Assembly (NCBI RefSeq): GCF_021379005.1
Contig: NZ_CP075171.1
Location: forward strand, 1,922,001-1,986,000
Length of the DNA stretch: 64,000 nucleotides
Origin: Leptodesmis sichuanensis A121
Lineage (GTDB): Bacteria; Cyanobacteriota; Cyanobacteriia; Leptolyngbyales; Leptolyngbyaceae
Reading direction: 5' to 3'
The notes beneath the pieces are model-generated. The model ran no database searches. It was not told the origin of the DNA and saw only the letters and a program-made list of their open reading frames with translations. This document shows, in pieces, positions 56,621-64,000 of this stretch. Every line of letters begins with the position of its first letter. Position 1 is the stretch's first letter. The position numbers and the translations under genes were made by a program.

Positions 56621-57346
56621 ATGTTTACGGTTGAAACCCTCTCTGATGTTTTGAAACCGCTCTCCCAACCTTACAATCTGTGCGGTCATCCATTTATGAT
56701 CCGCTTTTCTCAGGGTGGATTTAATGCCGAGCAAATTCGCTGGTGGGCTAAAAAGATGCTCCCCGGATCCAATCGCTTTAATCAGTCATTTTTGATGGCG
56801 ATCGCGATGGCCCCCGATGTAGAAGATCGAGTCGTATTGATTGATAATATCTACACTGAGCATGGTTGTTTGGACGTTAAAAAAGCCCATGTCAACCTCT
56901 ATATTCGCTTTATGCAAGCGATCGGCTGTGAAAACATCTCAGTTCATGAAGATGATGGCAGCAGCCGGATTCCTGCCCTGGCATTCAAACGGTTTCATGT
57001 CGATCCCAATGAGCCTCTAGTGGGTGTTCTCGCTCGTTTTTTAGCAATTGAAACCGTCCTTCCCGATCTCTTCCCCATGTATATCAAAGGTCTGCGTCAG
57101 ACCTTTGATGGCATCACGGATCATGAGATTGAATATTTCCATATTCACAGCGAACTTGACCCCGATCATCAGGCTGATCTGTTGCAAGTCATTGCTCGCA
57201 ATATCCATAGCGATGCAGATCTGGAAACTGTTAAGCACAATTATCAACTAATTTTTGAACAAATTGTAGCCATGTTTGACTACATGCTGTTGGAACTGGA
57301 TCAACAACCCTGGCAGTCTGATAAACAGTTGGCTTCTGTAGGTTAG
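56621..57346 (+). CDS. Haem-oxygenase-like diiron oxidase (CADD/PqqC/TenA superfamily)
   Basis: The ATG at 56621 follows AGGAGGAGAC, giving 241 residues. The metal-ligand pattern of haem-oxygenase-like diiron oxidases is complete: E80 (in NIYTEHG), H90 (AHVNLYIRF), E144 (FLAIETVLP), then H176, D180 and H183 in HSELDPDH. These spacings closely resemble CADD, UndA and related enzymes that use two iron ions and O2. Known members make p-aminobenzoate, terminal alkenes or N-oxygenated products. The start GFNAEQIRWWAKKML resembles the substrate-side helices of PqqC. The substrate is unknown. A terminator separates it from the methyltransferase gene, which is on the same strand. Confidence 0.75.
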   Translation: MFTVETLSDVLKPLSQPYNLCGHPFMIRFSQGGFNAEQIRWWAKKMLPGSNRFNQSFLMAIAMAPDVEDRVVLIDNIYTEHGCLDVKKAHVNLYIRFMQAIGCENISVHEDDGSSRIPALAFKRFHVDPNEPLVGVLARFLAIETVLPDLFPMYIKGLRQTFDGITDHEIEYFHIHSELDPDHQADLLQVIARNIHSDADLETVKHNYQLIFEQIVAMFDYMLLELDQQPWQSDKQLASVG

Positions 57347-57397
57347 ATGACTGGTTCTATGAGATCTTGATCACTGAAAGATCTTTGCAGGCTGATA

Positions 57398-57436
57398 GCC
57401 GAGGTTCAGGTTAATACCCGATTCCTCGGCTTTTCT
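57398..57436 (+). terminator. Intrinsic terminator after the diiron oxidase gene
   Basis: GCCGAGG at 57398-57404 pairs with CCTCGGC at 57424-57430, with an inner GGT-TAAT-ACC stem, and is followed by TTTTCT. It would end the oxidase transcript 50 bp after the stop codon, so the methyltransferase gene probably has its own promoter or depends on read-through. Confidence 0.75.
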
Positions 57437-57499
57437 GGTAATTTTTGGCAATTGTATTGACCCAAGCAAATTGTTTACCCAGACAGACGAGGAGGTTGT

Positions 57500-58552
57500 A
57501 TGAGTCAAGTGATATTAGAGAGCGATCGCGATCAAGTTGCATCGATCCAGCACCCCAAAAGTAATGAGAGCCGACTGTGGGATATTGTGTTGGGGCATTT
57601 CAACTACCACATGCTATTGGTTGCTCATGATCTGGGGTTATTTCCCCTACTGGCGCAAAAGCCACAGCCCCTGGAAGAGATTGCCGAGGCCCTGAACCTG
57701 GCTCATCGGGCAACCCAGGCCATGTTGACCGCCTGCGGTTCGATGGAGTTAGTGCAGGTCGATCGCGGTTACTATAGGCTGACGCAACTTGCTCAGGACT
57801 ACTTATTGGCAACCAGCCCGACTTATTTTGGTGGTTTCTTGACAATGGTGGCCGCTAATCATCAGGTCAACAGCTATCCCAGTTTGCAGAAAGCCATCCT
57901 GACCAACTCATCCCAGGTCTACGCCAATGGCAAGCTATTTCAATCGCATGAGGAACAAGCTGCGCTGGCACGGGCTTTCACCCTGGCAATGCATGGGCAT
58001 AGTATGGGCGCAGCTCTAGCCTGGACAAAGCTCTTTGATTTGTCTGAGCATCGGGTACTGCTGGATATTGGCGGTGGATCGGGTGCTCATGCGATCGCTG
58101 CCGTGATGAACTCACCCCACTTACGAGCGATCGTCGCTGATTTACCACCCGTGTGCCAGGTGGCTGATGAGTTAATTGCGGGTCATCATTTGCAGTCCCG
58201 AATTGCCACTCAACCGCTGGATATGTGGCAGGATGATTTTCCCCAGGCGGATGTCCACTTTTATGCCGATATCTATCATGACTGGCCGCCAGAAAAAGGA
58301 GAATTTTTAACCCGCAAAAGTTTTGAGAGTTTAGCATCAGGAGGACGGATTCTCCTGCATGAGATGCTGTTGAATGACACCAAGACTGGCCCCCTGGCCG
58401 TCGCGAACTACAACACCGCCATGATGCTCTGGACAGAAGGCCAGCAGTATTCTCGATCGGAACTGGTGGGGATGCTGGAACAGGCTGGTTTTGCAGCCAT
58501 TCAGGTCATTCCCAATGGCTATTGGAGCCTGATTACCGGACGTAAACGATAA
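57500..58552 (+). CDS. SAM-dependent O-methyltransferase, acetylserotonin/hydroxyneurosporene type
   Basis: The 350-residue protein has an N-terminal winged-helix dimerisation domain (VAHDLGLFPLLAQKPQPLEEIAEALNL). The class I SAM-binding domain has LLDIGGGSGAHAIAA (motif I), the acidic FYADIYHDWPPEKGEFLTRK and SGGRILLHEMLLND, the pattern of plant/bacterial O-methyltransferases. The catalytic histidine is in YHDWPPEK. ATG 57500 follows GAGGAGGTTGT. It lies 154 bp after the diiron oxidase gene on the same strand and may modify the same metabolite; this is inference. Confidence 0.8.
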   Translation: MSQVILESDRDQVASIQHPKSNESRLWDIVLGHFNYHMLLVAHDLGLFPLLAQKPQPLEEIAEALNLAHRATQAMLTACGSMELVQVDRGYYRLTQLAQDYLLATSPTYFGGFLTMVAANHQVNSYPSLQKAILTNSSQVYANGKLFQSHEEQAALARAFTLAMHGHSMGAALAWTKLFDLSEHRVLLDIGGGSGAHAIAAVMNSPHLRAIVADLPPVCQVADELIAGHHLQSRIATQPLDMWQDDFPQADVHFYADIYHDWPPEKGEFLTRKSFESLASGGRILLHEMLLNDTKTGPLAVANYNTAMMLWTEGQQYSRSELVGMLEQAGFAAIQVIPNGYWSLITGRKR

Positions 58553-58568
58553 GTCATATGGCGCTAAA

Positions 58569-58858
58569 GTGCTTTAAAGCCTTTCGGTACAACCCCAAGT
58601 CTAGATCCGAGGGACTTCCCCCCAGTTCCCGCTGCGTGGGATCCGATCTCCCCCACAGCGGGGGGGTTGGGGGGCTGCCACCCCAGTCAGGAGTTTAGGT
58701 ATAACGGTTGGATTTCGGTGACAGCCACGTCTGAATGACTTGTGTGTACACGGTAGCCTTAACAAGGAGGGAACCGAACCGCTCAAAGTCCCCCTTATTA
58801 AGGGGGATTTAGGGGGATCCGCCAAGGCTACAACACTCCTCCCAAACCTTTAAAGCAC
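58569..58858. repeat. Composite 290-bp repeat module bounded by GTGCTTTAAAG
   Basis: GTGCTTTAAAG at 58569-58579 and its exact complement at 58848-58858 enclose nested palindromes. One is CCCCCAGTTCCCGC with GCGGGGGGGTTGGGGGG (58618-58680). Another is an inverted copy of the 54983-55064 repeat (58756-58822). A 29-bp stretch at 58732-58760 recurs at 12888-12916 with four differences. The right edge covers the last three codons and stop of the split kinase gene. Confidence 0.6.
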
Positions 58859-60809
58859 GTCCTGCGTGGCTTGTTTGATAGGGATGGAGATCACAAATTC
58901 TGCCCCCTGGCCAGGAGTAGAATTGCACTGCAACGAGCCACCATGACGCTCGGTAATGATTTGATAGCTAATGGAAAGCCCCATCCCAGTTCCTTTACCA
59001 ACGGGCTTAGTGGTGAAGAATGGGTCAAAGAGTCGGGTTTTGACGGATTCAGGAATGCCTGGGCCATTGTCCGCAATCTGAATGGTAATTTGATTAGACT
59101 CTGTTTGCTGAGTCGTTAGCGTAATCGTTGGCATGAAGTTGGATGGAGCAGTGAATCTGACTTCATTGAGTGCATCGATCGCATTCGTCAAAATATTCAT
59201 AAACACCTGGTTGAGTTCCCCAGCAAAGCATTCAATCAGGGGCAGGGGACTGTAGTTTTTGATGACTTGAATGGTAGGATGGTCGTCCTTCGCTTTCAGG
59301 CGATGCTCTAAGATCATCAGCGTGCTATTGATGCCATCGTGGATATCTACCTGTTTAAGTTCTGCTTCATCCATGCGGGAAAACGTGCGCAGTGACAGCA
59401 CAATCTGCCGGATGCGATCGGCCCCTACTTTCATGGATCCCACTTTCCGCCCTTTAAGTGTCACACTCAAACATTTAACCCTGAAAGCCTTGCTGAGCAA
59501 AGAATATGAGGCTATTAGTTCGCATGAACCATTAGAGCGCAGTTGAGAATAGATGCTGTTTATTGAGATAAATCTCTGGCCAAGGCTTCTGGGAGTCCGT
59601 GGCTGCGTCGTTAATCCCTGATGTGCCAGTTGAAAGTGCGGAATGTGGGATGGATGAAAGCACTTTGGGTAAATCCTGCATCAGGAAGTCCAGATCAATC
59701 TCCTCAATGGCGGTTTGAATGGCTGTCCCTGGATTTGGGTAGTGCTCATAGTACAACTTAAGCAGTTTCAAAAGGTCTTGCACATACTCACCTGCGTGGA
59801 TCACATTCCCATAGATAAAGTTGACCGGGTTATTAATCTCATGGGCAACTCCAGCCACTAACTGACCCAGGCTGGACATTTTTTCACTTTGGATTAATTG
59901 CAATTGCGTAGTCTGCAATTTTTGCAATGCAGTAGTAAGTTCTTCGGCTTGCTGCCGCAATTTGGCTTCAGATTGTTGCAGTTGTAGTTCCGCCTGTTTG
60001 CGATCGCTGACATCGCGAGCAATACCTTGTAACCCCACCACATTGCCCTGCGCATCAACAATCGGTGAACTATTGCAAACAATCCAACACCAGGATCCAT
60101 CCTTGCGTTGAGTGCGAAACTCCAGACCAGAATCCCGTTGTCGCGTCTGCATCACCCATTGTGCCGAGCGGGTAACTTTCACCATATCCTCTGGATGTAC
60201 AATTTCGGCAAAGGATTTGCCCTCAAAATCGGGTAATTCATACCCCCACATCTCCTGAAATTGGGGAGAAAGATAGGTAAAGTTGCCATCCAGCCCGATC
60301 ATGTAGGTCAGATCATTAGCGGATTCAACGAGACGACGGAACTTTTCTTCACTTTCCGTGAGAGCCGCTTCAATCAAGGCGCGATCGTCCTGTGCCCTGG
60401 AGTGGCTTTCCAGGACAGCCAACTTCTGGGCGGTAATATCCTCTCGCAGTACAATTAGCCCACCCGGATTGCCAGTCGCATCCCGCCAGGGACTGACCCG
60501 CCAATTGAGCCAGCCAGTTGCCGTTGGTGAAATTTGGGTAAATTCTTCTCGTTGGGCTACGGTCCCTTCCGTTAGACTTTGTTGGTAGAAAAGCCGCCAC
60601 TCATCTGACCCGTGGGAAACCGCCTCTAGATGAGATTGCCCCAGCAGATCGGCCTCATCCCATCCCCCACTCGCACGCCACTGGTGACTGGTGCACAGGT
60701 AGTTCAGATGTTGATCTAGCACTGCCACTGCTATAGGAGCGTAAGTTAAAAACGCGGGTAAGGAGGGTATTGCGATCGCCGAATCCGTGGTCTGGAGAAC
60801 TTCCGCCAT
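58850..60809 (-). pseudogene. PAS-PAS sensor histidine kinase interrupted by a MITE
   Basis: The first part (60809 down to 59650) encodes two PAS/PAC domains (FLTYAPIAVAVLDQHLNYLC; LVESANDLTYMIGLDGNFTYLSPQF), a coiled coil and the H-box QLVAGVAHEINNPVNFIYGN. It continues to LDFLMQDLPKVLSS. The frame then enters a 212-bp insertion and stops at 59532. The kinase sequence resumes at 59434 as MKVGADRIRQIVLSLRTFSRMDEAEL with the N-box MNILTNAIDALNE, G1 IADNGPGIPE and G2 GKGTGMGLSISYQI, to 58850. An ATG at 59434 could still produce a free ATPase domain. Otherwise both halves are complete. Confidence 0.85.
59438..59649. mobile_element. 212-bp MITE inside the histidine kinase gene
   Basis: The insertion is flanked by the 5-bp direct repeat ATGGA (59433-59437 and 59650-59654). 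It has inverted ends: TCCCACTTTCCGCCC at the left, and the complement of GTGCGGAATGTGGG at the right. Removing it with one repeat copy restores the kinase reading VLSS-MKVGADR exactly. It has no coding capacity. Its parent IS is not in this window. Confidence 0.85.
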
Positions 60810-61231
60810 GGCAAGTACTAAAAATAGTTAAGGGATATATCTACAATTCCCATTTCCAACAAACTTTATCTGATCAAAATATTTCTTTGAGAAAATATAC
60901 GGAGCAAAGGAAATGCTCCGCATGAGCTAATACAAGCGATTCATCATGGGCGATCGGATTCAAGCTTGAATCATGGGAACGGTGTTCCTCAGGGGTTGGA
61001 AGCTGTTGTGGTATCATTCCACCACGCCTGACATACGTATATCTGCGTAAAAAGGCGTATTTCTCTGGAAGTAAATGAGCAAAATCACAGAAATTTAGTT
61101 AATTTTACTTATCCAACGATTTAAAAATCGTGTACGCTGATTTAACCTAATAGAAAACTGAGAGTTTGTTTCAAAACTTTACAAAAGGTGTAAAATTTTT
61201 TAAGAATATGGATCCATTTCCAGGAGGAACT
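60810..61231. other. Gene-free interval between the kinase and DUF2949 genes
   Basis: This AT-rich divergent control region contains a hairpin GTGGTATCATTCCACCAC (61009-61026) and TACGTATATCTGCGTA-like inverted motifs near 61035-61050. A longer reading of the DUF2949 frame from 61166 covers its last part, but it has no good start signal. Nothing else is recognised. Confidence 0.5.
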
Positions 61232-61414
61232 GTGAATGCCCGGTTAATTCAGTTTTTACAGGAAGAGTTGGCGATTCCTGAACGCTCCATTGCGATCGCC
61301 CTGCGCCATCAGCAGGAATCAACTCCCAACCTGCTGCCCATGATTCTCTGGCAGTATGGGCTGATCACACTGGAGGATCTGGATAAGATTTTCGATTGGA
61401 TGGAAACGGCTTAG
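61232..61414 (+). CDS. DUF2949 family protein
   Basis: The GTG at 61232 lies five bases after a perfect AGGAGG, so I prefer it to the ATG at 61208. The product has 60 residues (VNARLIQFLQEELAIPERS..., MILWQYGLITLEDLDKIFDWME). This is the cyanobacterial DUF2949 family of small helical proteins, with no known function. It is convergent with the cyclic-nucleotide-binding gene. Confidence 0.75.
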   Translation: MNARLIQFLQEELAIPERSIAIALRHQQESTPNLLPMILWQYGLITLEDLDKIFDWMETA

Positions 61415-61430
61415 AGAATATAAGAGCCGT

Positions 61431-61919
61431 TTAACCAATCTGAGCCGACTTATAAATGCGGCTGGGTGGAGGGGGACCCACCAGTGAATGTTGCATCGCT
61501 TCCATTTTCTGGTTCAGTTCCCGAATGCGACGGGATAGCAGGCGAATAATATTAACGGCAATTCCTGGGGTTTCCTCAATCGCTTCATACAATTCCTGCT
61601 GAGTTAATATTAGGCACTCTGAGGGGAGAAGGGTGGTCACGGAGGCCGATCGTGGCTCTGCATCAAATAAAGACATTTCGCCAAAACACGCTCCATGCTC
61701 AAGCTGTACCAGTTCTTGATCCTCAATGTGAACTCGTACCCGACCCGAAACAACAATGTAGAGCGATCGCCCCTCTTGCCCCTTCCTGAAGATCGTGTGA
61801 TTGGCCGGAAAAGCTCGTTCATCCATGACAGAAGCCAGCCTGACTAAAAAGTCATCCCGCAATTCCTTAAAAATGGGGACTTCACGAATAAATAGTAAGC
61901 GTTCAAAGCTAGAGAGCAT
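61431..61919 (-). CDS. Cyclic-nucleotide-binding-domain protein
   Basis: The 162-residue protein starts at ATG 61919 (MLSSFERLLFIREVPIFKEL). It is one cNMP-binding domain with the phosphate-binding cassette FGEMSLFDAEPRSASV and the preceding KGQEGRSLYIVVSGRVRV. A C-terminal helix with coiled-coil character (LLSRRIRELNQKMEAMQ) suggests dimerisation. There is no helix-turn-helix, so it is not a Crp-type regulator. It probably senses cAMP or cGMP and binds a partner. Confidence 0.85.
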   Translation of the reverse strand: MLSSFERLLFIREVPIFKELRDDFLVRLASVMDERAFPANHTIFRKGQEGRSLYIVVSGRVRVHIEDQELVQLEHGACFGEMSLFDAEPRSASVTTLLPSECLILTQQELYEAIEETPGIAVNIIRLLSRRIRELNQKMEAMQHSLVGPPPPSRIYKSAQIG

Positions 61920-62061
61920 AGAGACGTATTGACTGTGTAGGCACTGAGCCGATCCCAAAAGGCATGCAGTCTATTATCGCCAGAATTCCCCAAAACACTG
62001 AACTTACCTTCTTGAAAGCACTAAATTCGGTTGGTTGCACGCCAACAGGTCTAGCAAAAAT

Positions 62062-63308
62062 GGTTCTCCCGTTAGTACTGTGATAACTTTATTTAATCAG
62101 AGAAGCAGGCTAATAGTCTTTCTCGAAAATTGTTGAAATTGACAAAGCCATAAGCTTGCCGTTTAATCAATTTAATTCGGTTGTTGATTCCCTCCATTGC
62201 GCCACTCGTTGTGCGATTCCGAAAGTAGTTGCTAATCCCATCTAAATGGTTACGAATCGTTGTGCTTGCTTCACTATAGACGACTCGCGCTTGATCGAGC
62301 CACCCTTGGATCTGACGCTTGCCTTCCTCAACGGTTAATGGTTGTTCATAAATCGCGCGAAACTCTTCTTTCCACTCATAGGCTTTTCCTAATCGCTTTG
62401 ACCGTTTCAGAATCTCTTCTAACTTTGTCTTTTCTTCTGCTGTTAAATCCTTGCCATTCTTGAGCAAAATGAATTTGCTACCTCGGTCTGATACACCCGA
62501 TTGTCTACGAATTTTATTTAACTCCTCATTGACTAATTTCATGACATGAAAGCGGTCAATCACTACCACGGCATTGGGAAACACTTTCTTGACTACCTTT
62601 GGGAATCCTCCCCACATATCCACGCTCACCTCTTCAACTTTTGCACGCACCTCTATGGGCTGCTGCTTCAGGATTTCAATAATGTCTTCCTGTTGGTGAC
62701 TGTCAATCACTTCAATCAATTTCCCGGCCTCAACGTCGCCGATAACGGTGGCGAAGTTTTGATGCCCTTTCCGCTTGCTGATTTCATCAATCCCAATGCG
62801 TTTGACTCCTGCCCATCCCGTGTTTTTTTCTGTGCATACTGATGCTTGAAAATCCCTTCAATGCGCTCAAAGCTTAATCCTTCTACGCGACCCACTTGCT
62901 CCATACTTGACAGTTGTACTTGCTGGTAAATATGCTCCTCATAGCGTCGAGTGTACTGCCGTCCTGCATCCATAAATGTCAATGACTCAGTAAAATAACG
63001 TTGGCAATCACGACAATAAAACTGACGACGAGGAATTTTCAAATAAGTGACTTGGCCAAAAATCGATAGGTCTCGAATCAAAATCGGACGGTTTTGATGC
63101 AACTCTGAACTTGATTTCTTACAGTGTGGACAGCTAGATTCTTGATTGAGCAAGCGCAACTTTAAGTACACTTCATTGTCTTTTTGAATGCAACTTTCAA
63201 CCGTAACGTGAGGGAAGTTAAGCAATCTATCAAGATGTATGTCCATTGGCGCAATCCCTGACTGAAAGTATCATATTATACGATTTTCACCCCGGATCCG
63301 GAAGAGCC
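62062..63308 (-). mobile_element. ISL3-family insertion sequence
   Basis: The 1247-bp element is flanked by the 8-bp direct repeat GCAAAAAT (62054-62061 and 63309-63316), the duplication size of ISL3. Its ends are short inverted repeats: GGTTCTCCCG at 62062 and the complement of GGCTCTTCCG at 63308. It sits in the space between the cyclic-nucleotide-binding gene and the GAF-domain gene. Confidence 0.9.
62093..63246 (-). pseudogene. ISL3-family transposase with one -1 frame change
   Basis: The first frame (63246-62716) encodes the zinc-binding N-terminus (SCPHCKKSSSELHQN, FYCRDCQRYF) and the linker up to HQYAQKK. The second (to 62093) encodes WAGVKRIGIDEISKRKGHQNF, VSVDMWGGFPKVVKKVFPNAVVVIDRFHVMKLV and TTSGAMEGINNRIKLIKRQAYGF. 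The switch falls at an A7 run on the minus strand (62823-62829). Programmed frameshifting is not usual for ISL3, so a 1-base deletion is likely, but a slip at AAAAAAAC could still make full protein. All else is intact. Confidence 0.82.
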
Positions 63309-63464
63309 GCAAAAATCTTTTTTTAATAATTAAAAATCACTCAAAATCCTACGAGTTCTGGGTTAGTGCGCTCTGAAATTTGCCCATACTGGGCAAAAGG
63401 TATTTTTTAACTTTTCGTAAAGAATTCTCGCTGCAAAAGTAGTTTGACGGTAGGAAAATTAGCA

Positions 63465-64000
63465 ATGCCTAACACAATTGAGCCGCATACAAAAGACTGG
63501 AAATTGAGTGCTCTCCTGAGTGGTATTACCGAACAAATTCAGCGATCGCTAGATCTGCAAAATATTCTCCAAGTTGCTGTAAATGAAGTGAGAGCCTTTT
63601 TGCCGAGCGATCGCGTCATGGTGTACAAATTCCATCCGGATGAAAGCGGCCAGGTGATTGCAGAGTCGGTTGATCAACAACGCTTACCCTCTTTATTAGG
63701 CTTGAATTTTCCGGCAGATGATATTCCGACCAAACATCGAGAACTGTTTGTGCGGTCAAAAGTGCGCTCGATCGTCAATGTGGCAGCCAGGAAAATTGGT
63801 CAAAGCGCTATGCCAGGAGCCGAAATCACTCCTGATATTGAAGATATTACTTATCGTCCCCTGGATGCCTGCCATCAGGAATACTTGACCGCAATGGGGG
63901 TGCAATCCTCAGTTGTGGTTCCTATTATCCATCACGAACGTCTTTGGGGATTACTGGTTGCCCACCATTCAGAACCGAGAACCATTCCGCTCGAAGAGTT
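63465..64000 (+). CDS. GAF-domain photoreceptor-like protein (partial, runs off the window)
   Basis: The ATG at 63465 begins MPNTIEPHTKDWKLSALL. A GAF domain starts near residue 29 (SLDLQNILQVAVNEVRAFL). It has the phytochrome/cyanobacteriochrome marks: FPADDIPTKHRELF (residues 82-95) and C136-H137 in PLDACHQEYLTAMGVQSSVVVPI, where Cys-His is the bilin attachment dyad. It may covalently bind a linear tetrapyrrole and feed a downstream kinase that lies beyond position 64000. An ISL3 element is inserted 156 bp upstream, in its control region. Confidence 0.8.
   Translation, partial: MPNTIEPHTKDWKLSALLSGITEQIQRSLDLQNILQVAVNEVRAFLPSDRVMVYKFHPDESGQVIAESVDQQRLPSLLGLNFPADDIPTKHRELFVRSKVRSIVNVAARKIGQSAMPGAEITPDIEDITYRPLDACHQEYLTAMGVQSSVVVPIIHHERLWGLLVAHHSEPRTIPLEE

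Overview
The window is chromosomal DNA of a cyanobacterium. The evidence is the very frequent GCGATCGC palindrome (HIP1), genes for the NDH-1 plastoquinone oxidoreductase (ndhF, ndhD), a fused PntA transhydrogenase, sucrose-phosphate phosphatase, an NtcA-type promoter and several cyanobacterium-specific families (DUF2949, DUF4278, DUF1400-type hydrolase). Families of degenerate AT-rich and C/G-rich palindromic repeats fill many gaps between genes. I cannot name the species; a filamentous, IS-rich lineage would fit. No rRNA, tRNA or CRISPR array was recognised.

Layout. 0-9.6 kb: an EF-G paralogue with a structured leader, a tiny membrane protein, a THUMP protein, pntA-pntB, and a secreted beta-helix protein. 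8.2-11.7 kb: divergent hopanoid genes hpnB and squalene-hopene cyclase. 12.2-18.7 kb: ureG and the urea ABC transporter urtABCDE behind a GTA-N8-TAC NtcA box. 18.7-24.2 kb: MFS exporter, sucrose-phosphate phosphatase, alpha/beta hydrolase, membrane glycosyltransferase. 24.2-26.4 kb: a possible structured RNA, a decayed ISAzo13-type element and a DUF4278 gene. 27-39.5 kb: core genes (trpE, yqgF, RRM protein, ispH, YtxH-type membrane proteins, rbgA/ylqF, a Z-ISO/NnrU-like protein, thioredoxin, ndhF, ndhD, HU). 39.5-41.7 kb: gene decay (SelD-type oxidoreductase remnant, Rpn nuclease split by a MITE). 41.7-52.4 kb: LpxB-like protein, an intact IS982 element, an ABC permease/ATPase pair, a SphS-like kinase, pseudouridine synthase, RodZ-like protein, mutL. 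52.4-64 kb: accessory region with IS256, IS630, ISKra4 and ISL3 elements, a haem-oxygenase-like diiron oxidase and an O-methyltransferase, a PAS histidine kinase split by a second MITE, a cyclic-nucleotide-binding protein and the start of a GAF photoreceptor-like protein.

How the parts work together. The urt operon and ureG point to nitrogen-controlled urea use, although no urease structural gene lies here. hpnB and shc form a hopanoid module. pntAB, ndhF and ndhD serve redox balance and electron transport. The most unusual themes are: (1) low-complexity, repeat-derived DNA inserted in frame inside otherwise conserved genes (hpnB twice, shc, the LpxB-like gene, probably trpE and the SphS-like kinase); (2) a 137-bp MITE with an 8-bp target duplication whose terminal repeat matches that of the ISKra4 element 14 kb away; (3) several IS transposases that can only be read through a -1 shift at an A7-A9 run; and (4) a diiron oxidase plus methyltransferase pair in the IS-rich region, the best candidate here for undescribed chemistry.
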